Source of the DNA: Progne subis subis
Taxonomy: Eukaryota; Chordata; Aves; Passeriformes; Hirundinidae
Assembly: GCA_022316685.1 (NCBI GenBank)
Contig: JAKJHU010000030.1
Coordinates: 18,932,893-18,996,892, forward strand
Length of the DNA: 64,000 nt
Direction of reading: 5' to 3'
Shown here: in pieces, positions 59,301 through 64,000 of the stretch
How positions within the stretch are numbered: the stretch's first letter is position 1
Layout: the number at the start of each line of letters is the position of its first letter
Notes under the pieces: model-generated
What the model was told of the DNA's origin: nothing
The model's input: the letters and a program-made list of their open reading frames with translations, nothing else
Database searches by the model: none
Made by a program: the position numbers and the translations under genes

Positions 59301-60378
59301 TTCACTGGGGTTGTTGCAGCAGAACCTGCACTTCAGCACCTCAGCAACACAGCCATGAGTAAATCAAACAAATGATGTCTTGTTTCAAGTGAACATAAAA
59401 GGGGCTTTTGTTAGGCAAAACAACAGGATGCATCTTTTTCCTTTCTGTGCTTTGTGAACAAGGCATCTGCTCGCTTTCATGGAGTTTAGATCAGGCTTCA
59501 AGGGGTAACTGGACCACCCTGCTCAAGGATACACTTGAGTCTGTTCCTTCCCAGTGACCCATAGCCACCCATGAGCTTCCCAGATCTATTTTACACCATC
59601 AGCCACAGCAAAGAATGTTTTCATATGCATGGAATTAATAATTTCTCATTCAATCCTGCTAATTATTTATATATCTTATGGTAGGGAGAGCCCCAGGGGA
59701 ATTACACACTTTACAATTAGTTTGATTATCCACCTTGATGAATGGCAAAAAGCCCATCTGAAGCAGAAACAGAGGGGTTACGAAGCCTGGTCTTTGGAAG
59801 AGAAGGGAGAATATGACAGTATTGACACTAGTAAATTCTGCATCTACCATCTGCCTCTGTCAGGGACTTCTCCAGCTTGGAGCAAGTGAATGTGCCATCC
59901 AAGCCTCTTCAAGCTAAACAGCAGCACAAACACCCACTTCCTTCCACCTCAGCCTTGTCAGCTGAGACAGCAAATGCTTTGGGCAGAAAACATCTCCTTC
60001 TATGTGCTTGGCATCCCTGGAAGTCTGACACTCAAAGTCCAGGCTTTATCCACACCCCCTACTTACCAGCCACCACCTGTAGCTGTCCTCTGGGATCAAG
60101 GCATTCTGTGAGGTCAGGAAAGGTTGCATAGTTGAGTTAAATCTCTGATCAAACCAGAGGGAATGTCCCAGCTCCGAAATGCACGTGTGGCAGCTGCAAG
60201 GTCTCCTGGGGTACTTGAAGAATTTTTGGACGTGCTCTGAAAACTGCACGACGAGATGCCTGGGGTCCCAGGTGGTCGTGGCCACCTGGTGCGTGTAGTT
60301 CAGCAGAAAAGATGTCGCCGTGATGAGCAAAAAGATGAAGGTGAACATTTTCACGTTCCTCCTCCTTACCACAACCAT
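37370..60378 (-). CDS. ST3GAL1: ST3GAL1, beta-galactoside alpha-2,3-sialyltransferase 1 (whole CDS, six exons)
   Basis: Join, in minus order: 60378-60067, 49636-49440, 46231-46052, 41293-41248, 39044-38925, 37543-37370. This gives 1029 nt and 342 residues, close to the family's usual 340-343. The enzyme transfers sialic acid from CMP-Neu5Ac to the 3-OH of galactose in Gal-beta1,3-GalNAc on O-glycans, in the Golgi lumen. Visible in order: basic cytoplasmic tail (1-10), signal-anchor helix (about 11-27), stem, sialylmotif L around [14 protein letters not shown] (141-154), motif S around HHGRYPSTG (264-272), motif III HHYWE (300-304) and motif VS with H318 and E323. Cysteines 61, 63, 66, 141, 144 and 283 match the six disulphide cysteines of mammalian ST3Gal-I. 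The N-terminal NYTHQV..TTW segment and the C-terminal [14 protein letters not shown] tail favour ST3GAL1 over ST3GAL2. All introns are GT-AG, with phases 0, 2, 2, 0, 0. No frameshift or premature stop is seen. Confidence 0.96.
37544..38924 (-). other. ST3GAL1: ST3GAL1 intron 5 (1381 bp, phase 0)
   Basis: Bounded by the donor GTAAAG (38924 downward) and the acceptor CATCCTAG (37544). No repeat element or RNA gene is seen within it. Confidence 0.9.
38925..39044 (-). CDS. ST3GAL1: ST3GAL1 coding exon 5 (residues 246-285, sialylmotif S)
   Basis: 120 nt (40 codons), phase 0 on both sides. The acceptor is TTGCCTAG|ATCCTG and the donor is GATGAG|GTAAAG. It encodes [17 protein letters not shown], then HHGRYPSTG and [10 protein letters not shown]: sialylmotif S, which contacts both the sugar donor and the acceptor. 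Cys283 is the expected partner of Cys144, the disulphide that holds the L and S motifs together. The exon has no long open frame of its own because neither flank stays open, but the splice sites and the family match are clear. Confidence 0.95.
39045..41247 (-). other. ST3GAL1: ST3GAL1 intron 4 (2203 bp, phase 0)
   Basis: Donor GTGAGC after exon 4, acceptor TTGCCTAG before exon 5. It contains one short CR1 relic (39447-39513) and nothing else I can identify. Confidence 0.9.
39447..39513 (-). mobile_element. Short CR1 3'-end relic in intron 4
   Basis: TTCACAGAACCATATATTAA, then TTTAGGTTGGAAAAGACCCC and GCAGTCCAAC, which match the CR1 terminal segment in minus orientation, the same sense as ST3GAL1. 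Confidence 0.75.
41248..41293 (-). CDS. ST3GAL1: ST3GAL1 coding exon 4 (46-nt micro-exon, residues 230-245)
   Basis: A very short exon. The acceptor is a run of 14 T followed by AACAG, and the donor is GAAAAG|GTGAGC. It completes codon 230 (Phe) and encodes [15 protein letters not shown], the basic linker between motifs L and S that matches the mammalian TYIPVPAKIKVK segment. It ends in phase 0. Its length is not a multiple of three, so skipping it would shift the frame and remove motifs S, III and VS. Confidence 0.94.
43690..44110. promoter_or_regulatory. Candidate intronic enhancer, AT-rich with homeodomain/POU-like sites
   Basis: Contains TTTAATGCATGCTC, TAGGTTAATTC, TATTAATTATGCAATT, CTAATTATAAAT and GCAATTAGTG. 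These resemble octamer/POU and homeodomain targets. It lies just upstream of the CR1 copy and contains no transposon I recognise. Function is inferred only. Confidence 0.2.
44187..44680 (-). mobile_element. CR1 LINE fragment in intron 3
   Basis: It runs from the CR1 3' end (GAACAACAGAATAATTAATT, then GACCTCTGAGATCATTGAGT) through CTTCAGGGATGGTGACACCC, GCTATTCAATCTAAACCTCC and CTTTTCTCCAGGCTGAACAT to CTTCTCTGGACAAGGTTC. It is oriented like the host gene and is 5'-truncated. Confidence 0.9.
46052..46231 (-). CDS. ST3GAL1: ST3GAL1 coding exon 3 (residues 170-230, second half of sialylmotif L)
   Basis: 180 nt. The acceptor is GGCTGCAG|AATGAAC and the donor is AACTT|GTGAGT, phase 2 on both sides. 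It encodes [20 protein letters not shown], the second half of the L motif, followed by VYPESYKEL, a sequon at N203 (NVS), [11 protein letters not shown] and the ITTG-like turn ALTTGTIN. These match the ST3Gal family closely. Phase-2 introns on both sides mean that skipping this exon alone (a multiple of 3) would keep frame but remove half of the donor-binding motif. Confidence 0.96.
46232..49439 (-). other. ST3GAL1: ST3GAL1 intron 2 (3208 bp, phase 2)
   Basis: Donor GTGAGT (49439 downward), acceptor GGCTGCAG (46232). Apart from a short CR1 relic (47005-47077) I recognise no feature in it. Confidence 0.9.
47005..47077 (-). mobile_element. Short CR1-like 3' relic in intron 2
   Basis: ATCACAGATTGACAGAATCA, then GGATATTCTGAGTTGGACGA and CACAAGGGTCATCGCGTCCA, resembling the 3' end of an avian CR1 subfamily in minus orientation. 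Confidence 0.7.
49440..49636 (-). CDS. ST3GAL1: ST3GAL1 coding exon 2 (residues 105-170, first half of sialylmotif L)
   Basis: 197 nt. The acceptor is CCTAACAG|AAACTG and the donor is CTCAG|GTGAGT, leaving phase 2 (the Arg170 codon is split). It encodes the end of the stem and the start of the catalytic domain: a sequon at N116 (NAT), then [14 protein letters not shown] (141-154), the glycine/asparagine-rich core of sialylmotif L that binds CMP-sialic acid, and DIDSHEFVL. Cys141 and Cys144 would pair with Cys63 and Cys283 by homology with the mammalian enzyme. The exon is strikingly GC-rich, with about 19 CpGs, unlike the neighbouring introns. Confidence 0.96.
52066..52107. repeat. T-rich (TTTTG)n low-complexity tract
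   Basis: TTTTG units alternate with longer T runs, followed by T8. Confidence 0.85.
52663..53358 (+). mobile_element. Solo LTR of an endogenous retrovirus (copy 2), intron 1
   Basis: It starts TGTGGTG and ends CCACA, 696 bp, and is related over its length to 7790-8473. TTTATAAG (53068-53075) and AATAAA (53149-53154) mark promoter and poly(A) positions on the plus strand, antisense to ST3GAL1. It is flanked by A runs (AAAAAA before, 32 A after), so any duplication is hidden in homopolymer. There is no retroviral coding sequence. Confidence 0.82.
53358..53389. repeat. Homopolymer A32 abutting the LTR end
   Basis: An uninterrupted run of 32 A starts with the last base of the LTR. It is probably an expanded A-rich insertion site. 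Confidence 0.95.
53698..54175 (-). mobile_element. CR1 LINE fragment in intron 1 (sense to ST3GAL1)
   Basis: CATGGAATCACAAAATGATT begins the reversed 3' end. CCCACTAGACCAGGTTGTTC, TCCAGGGATGGGGCACCCAC, GTGCCAGTGCCTCACCACGC and AAGAATTTCTTCCTAATATC follow, ending near CCACGTCCTTCTTATCTTGG. Confidence 0.92.
56105..56203. repeat. Polypurine (GA-rich) tract
   Basis: About 100 bp are almost wholly A and G (units such as GAGGAGAAAGAGAGAGGGAG and GGGAGGAAGGAAGG) with few pyrimidines. It is a possible triplex-forming sequence; no coding content. Confidence 0.8.
56670..56739. repeat. Short tandem repeat, 20-bp unit, about 3 copies
   Basis: CAAATAAACCGTGGGAGCTT at 56670-56689 is repeated at 56690-56709 with one change. 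A third diverged copy (CAAATAAAACCTGGCAGCCC) lies at 56720-56739 after a 10-bp insert. Confidence 0.85.
57885..58434 (+). mobile_element. CR1 LINE fragment in intron 1 (antisense to ST3GAL1) with octamer-like tail
   Basis: Sense-strand CR1 hallmarks appear in order: GAGGCCACACCTCGAGTGCT, GAGGGAGCTGGGGGTGTTCA, AAAAGGAGGTTCAGGAGTGA, AGAAGGAATTTCTTCACAGA, GGTTGGACTCAATGATCTCA and GGTCTTTTCGAACCTAATTG. It ends in ATTCTGAGG-like tandem units, the CR1 3' terminal repeat. Confidence 0.92.
58521..58545. repeat. Homopolymer T25
   Basis: An uninterrupted run of 25 T near the CR1 end. A second run of 13 T is at 58451-58463. Confidence 0.93.
60067..60378 (-). CDS. ST3GAL1: ST3GAL1 coding exon 1 (residues 1-104): tail, membrane anchor and stem
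   Basis: The exon begins at the ATG at 60378-60376, preceded by GGGGCAAAG (purine at -3), and ends with the donor CTG|GTAAGT at 60066-60061, phase 0. It encodes a basic tail ([10 protein letters not shown]), a hydrophobic helix (residues 11-27) typical of Golgi type II glycosyltransferases, then the stem. Stem cysteines 61, 63 and 66 sit in the motif CSCHTC, and the exon ends in YRWWL. There are N-glycosylation sequons at N27 (too close to the membrane to be used with confidence) and N81 (NST). This ATG is the first in-frame ATG in the exon and matches the family N-terminus. The frame stays open further upstream but has no ATG there. Confidence 0.95.
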
Positions 60379-60486
60379 CTTTGCCCCTCGGGTTCTGCCC
60401 CACCGCTGGCCGAGAACGCAGGGTCCAAGGAAGGCGAAAGGGAAAGGCTGCAGCAGGTTCCTGCCAGTCACCACCCCGGGCTTAGG
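60379..60486 (-). other. ST3GAL1: Probable 5' UTR part of the first coding exon
   Basis: Upstream of the ATG (higher coordinates), the minus strand has a candidate splice acceptor, TGTTTTCAG, whose AG falls at 60488-60487. That would start the exon at 60486. The polypyrimidine tract is weak, and another CAG (from CTGCTGCAG) lies nearer the ATG, so the boundary is uncertain. The rest of the 5' UTR and the promoter are expected in exons outside the window. Confidence 0.4.
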
Positions 60487-63400
60487 CTGAAAACATTGAC
60501 TCCACTACTTCCAGCCATAAGGGAGAACCTTCATCTTCCCCAAATGGGCTTAAAAAAAGACAAGCTGGGTACTTCCTTTCACCTTCTCATAGTGCTTCAA
60601 AGTTCCTTCCACCTCTCTGTGCCCTGTTGCTAACCTCTTCTGATGAGGGCTTACAGAAGATAGACCCTTGTCTTTCTGTGCACAGAAATTAAAACTCAGG
60701 TTTTGTGAGTGAGAGCAAGCCATTCATTAAAACAAGAGAATCATAGAAAGAATTGTATTCTTTTTCTTGGAATTTAGTTCTTGAAGGATCAGATCATCTG
60801 GGGTTGTAAATTCCATCAGAGAGACACGCTCTGATGTCCATTTAAGCCATGGAGAGAAGTTTGCAACCTAGAGACACACAGACAACAACAACAACAACAA
60901 CAACACAAGTCAGGTTTTTTGTTTTGTTTTTGTTTTTTTTATTCCTCCCAACCTAATTTCTCTGCTTTTCCCTCCCCTTCCCAGGACTTCTGATCAGGTC
61001 AGAGCCCTCCAAACAGCAGCCCTGGCTTCAAGCTCTGCTCCTCTGCCCTGGTATCTGCTCACTGAGGAGTATGAGGGTGAAATTTTGGAAAGGGCAGAGC
61101 ATAGACCTGTGGACACTGAGTCTCTTTGTATTGAATCAGCCTTCTGCTCTGGCCTTATTTGAATTACAGTTTGTAGCTATTTGAATGACAATGACTCACC
61201 TCCCTCTGTCAGACTGACCTTGATAGCCACAAGATAGGCAGCAGCAAAGTATCCTTAACTCAGAGCAGCTGAACAGCCAGCACCCGGCAAAGGAGGGAGG
61301 AGCAGGATAGGGAGGAAGATGAATCAGTGTTTTTCTCTTTCTTTCCCCAGCCAGCTTAATTTCTTAAGGATTGGGATTGGATTTGTGATTAGAGAAAGCC
61401 AAGCAAAACCAGCTCATATGTCCTGGGACAAACGGGGGAAATCAAAGTATAAATGGCCTTTGTTTCACATGGAAAATTGCTCTCTTTTCTGTCAAGGAAA
61501 GGCAGATGATACTAGCTTGACTCCAACCTAGGCAGAGAGGCACGGAGCTGCTTTGATGGTACAGAGGGACCCAGAGCTGCTCTCCCTTCCCCTCCTGGTG
61601 TTCCCTGCCTGGCAGCAGTGATTTAAACAAGTTTTTAGAAGTCATAAAATGAATCTCTTCATCCCACAGTGTTTTGTGGGAATGCCATTGTGGGACAGGC
61701 GTTGTTTTGTGGGAAGAAAAACACATTGTTTATAAAACTTCAGATGTTTACAAAAAGTTTCAAAGTGCCATTGCTTAAATAACACTTTGTTTTGTTTTGT
61801 TGTGGGTTTTTTTAAGGTAGGAAAAAAATCAGAGAAGCAACCATGCCAGATTATATGCAATTTATGAACAAGTGAAAGCTCAGTGAGAGAAGTCTCATTC
61901 GCTGCTCAGCTGCAGGCTTCAGACCAGCAAAGAACCAGCAAAGCTACAATTACCATGAAACCTCACAATTTTAACCCATTCTATGCAGGGCATTGATGCA
62001 GGACCCCCCTCACTGCATCACCCAAGGGTGCTGTTTATGCAGACAGGAGGGAAGTGCAGCTGCAGCATCCCCAGCTTTCCTGCTGGCTCCTCTCCTGGGA
62101 ATCTGTAAGGAGCTGCCCCAGGCCAAATCGCTTTTCTAAGGGGTTTGACACAGCAACTTGGAAACAGCTTGGATTTTAGAGGTGGTGTGTAAATATTTAC
62201 AGAGTCCCACACAGCTAATTCCGAAAACAGGAGCCTCAGACCTTGGTTTTAAGCCTTTGCCCCAGGTTTCTCCTCCTCAGCATGTGATGGGCAGCATGTG
62301 CCCTTCAATTAGCTGCTGTTTGCCAAATGCCTGGAGATTTATTTTAAGTCTGGCCCCTCCACATGCATTTATAGGAGCTCAAGGGCTGACAAGTGGGTCA
62401 GGCTGGATAACAAAGGGCTTTATTAACCCCATCTGCTTGAGGTCCTTGCACCAGTAAATCAGGGAACCATCCTGCATTCACTTTAATGTTGCAGAGGGAA
62501 GTTTTTACACTAACCAGAAATCTTCTGAAGTAACCACGGGTAAAATTCAGGAATCCCAGCCTCTGAGATGTGATGGGGATGCTGCCACTATGCCTTGGAG
62601 AGTCAGAAAAGGAGCTCAGGAGAACAGCCCCCGTGCACAGCCCCATCCACACCAGGTGCTCTCTGCGCTGCAGCACGGCCCCAAACACTTTTGCTTTCCT
62701 AGCCTGGATGTAGCTGTGAGTTTAAACAAAACCACAGCCTCTAATAACCCCCAAAACCACGCCAAATCCCAGAAGCAAACTGATTTTCCATTTATGGAGT
62801 GGATAATTCAAGAGCTGTGATGCTGGCAGGTCAACCCCCCACTGCTGTCAGCACTGGGCCAAGGCAGTGTTTGTAAACACAGCTCCTGCTCTTCTGTTAT
62901 ATTTGTAAGAGGAAAGGAGCAGGATTATCCAGCTTTTCTTGGAAAAGGCTATAAAATGGAGTATTGTTTATAAAACAGTTCTGGCCTCCAAAACAAGCAT
63001 CCATTTCACCATATTGATTTATTCATTTATTTATTGTAACTCAGCCAAGATTAAATTTATATTTATAATTTGGGGAGGAAAAACCCAAACTCAAACCATT
63101 GCCTACACAGTGGCCTACAATGCCTTCAAATTCCTAATCATTGTGTCTTTCTTAGCATGGGATGGGAAGAGTTCCTAAGGCCCTTTTTTGTGGATGTGAA
63201 CACTGGATACTCGATTTTAATTCTTATTACTTAGACAGAAACTTTCCAGGGACTATATACTTGATTTGGGGCCTAAGGAAAAAGACAACTGAAATGAACG
63301 TAAACCCCTTTTTTGAGTTCAGTGTGGCTAGGATCTTTTTTTTTTTTTTGGCTTTCTTAAAACACCTGGAAGATCCAACCCAGACATCACTACTTTTATT

Positions 63401-64000
63401 CTTCACAGCATCTTGTACCACATCAGACTATCCCTGTGTCTGTCTCCCTCCCTCTGCTCACACAAGATGCATCAACCTTTGCAAAAGTGTTTCCATAGGA
63501 TTCACCAAGGTGCTGGGAAATGGAAGGTCGGGGACTGGTGTGGGAAACCATGCAGGGATGCCAACCCGAGCTGTTGGGAATGTTCACTCCTGGATACTAC
63601 TTGTGATAGTTACATGAACCCATTACAGGTAAGGAGCATGACACCAGCCACAGTCCTTATCACCATCCCTGGCACGACCTCAGCATCAGCACATCTGTGA
63701 ACAGGCTATTTTGGCCTCAGACACAGAAACAATTTCTGGGGACTTAAGGTAGGGAGATTTAGTGCCCAGCCCTCTCCCAGCTACAGTCCCCTGAGAGATA
63801 AGCAAAGCTTAATACTGCATGCGTGCAGCTGTGCCTCTGTGCAGAGATCCCAGCTCAGCCCATGCAAGCCACAGGTTAAGCTACCTTAAGTGATTGGGTG
63901 CTTAAGGTCTTATTTCTGGTCTGGATTTTGCCTGCTACCTTCCCACTCTCCCCTCTTTCAAAGGCACCTTTGTGCACCCTGAGGCAGTTTATTTATGCTG
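60487..64000. other. Upstream of the first coding exon; 5' intron or flank, nothing identified
   Basis: About 3.5 kb with no interspersed repeat, CpG island or TATA-plus-initiator promoter that I can support. It contains (ACA)8 at 60882-60906 and a T-rich tract at 60915-60940. It probably belongs to the intron between a non-coding 5' exon and coding exon 1. Confidence 0.5.
60882..60906. repeat. (ACA)n trinucleotide microsatellite
   Basis: About eight perfect ACA units, potentially length-polymorphic. Confidence 0.95.

Larger units (their letters stand above)
49637..60066 (-). other. ST3GAL1: ST3GAL1 intron 1 of the coding region (10,430 bp, phase 0)
   Basis: Donor GTAAGT (60066 downward), acceptor CCTAACAG (49637). 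It is the largest and most repeat-rich intron: a solo LTR (52663-53358), CR1 copies at 53698-54175 (sense to the gene) and 57885-58434 (antisense), a polypurine tract, a short tandem repeat and long homopolymers. No exon or RNA gene is recognised. Confidence 0.9.

Noticed and set aside
60376..60474. A longer ST3GAL1 N-terminus starting 32 codons upstream at 60474
   Set aside because: The codon at 60474-60472 is GTG, not ATG. No in-frame ATG lies between it and the family-matching ATG at 60378, and the true exon boundary may exclude part of this sequence.
63162..63617. 151-residue open frame at the right end
   Set aside because: The encoded peptide contains a homopolymer-derived Phe run, and it resembles no known family. 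I consider it chance.

Overview
This window looks like bird nuclear DNA. It carries several CR1-type LINE fragments, including the CR1 3' end with its degenerate octamer tail, two related endogenous-retrovirus solo LTRs, and one multi-exon vertebrate gene in otherwise non-coding sequence. The LTR content suggests a songbird or near relative rather than a galliform, but that is inference. There are no bacterial genes, operons, CRISPR arrays, rRNAs or convincing tRNAs.

The one gene is ST3GAL1 (beta-galactoside alpha-2,3-sialyltransferase 1), on the minus strand. Six coding exons run from the ATG at 60378 to the TGA at 37370-37372. Every junction is canonical GT-AG and the reading frame is preserved across all five introns. 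The spliced open frame is 1029 nt, or 342 residues: a short cytoplasmic tail, one signal-anchor membrane helix, a stem, and a catalytic domain with sialylmotifs L, S, III and VS and six cysteines expected to be paired. The enzyme is a Golgi type II membrane protein that caps core-1 O-glycans (Gal-beta1,3-GalNAc) with sialic acid.

Layout: 1-34 kb is intergenic and lies downstream of the gene. It holds a CR1 (1069-1625), a solo LTR (7790-8473), a putative second LTR type (about 30734-31056), another CR1 (31425-31710), simple repeats, and homeodomain-site-rich stretches that may be conserved non-coding elements. About 34.0-37.37 kb is the probable long 3' UTR. From 37.37 to 60.38 kb is the coding part of ST3GAL1. 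Intron 1 (10.4 kb) is the most repeat-laden, with a second copy of the 7.8-kb LTR family, two CR1 copies and long homopolymers. From 60.5 to 64 kb is sequence upstream of the first coding exon, with no promoter or non-coding exon I can identify; the promoter is probably beyond the window.

No undescribed biological system is evident. The most interesting points are the frame-shifting 46-nt exon 4 next to a 14-T tract, a CpG cluster confined to exon 2, a glycosylation sequon built across a splice junction, the pair of solo LTRs with their candidate target-site duplication, and a few candidate regulatory stretches.
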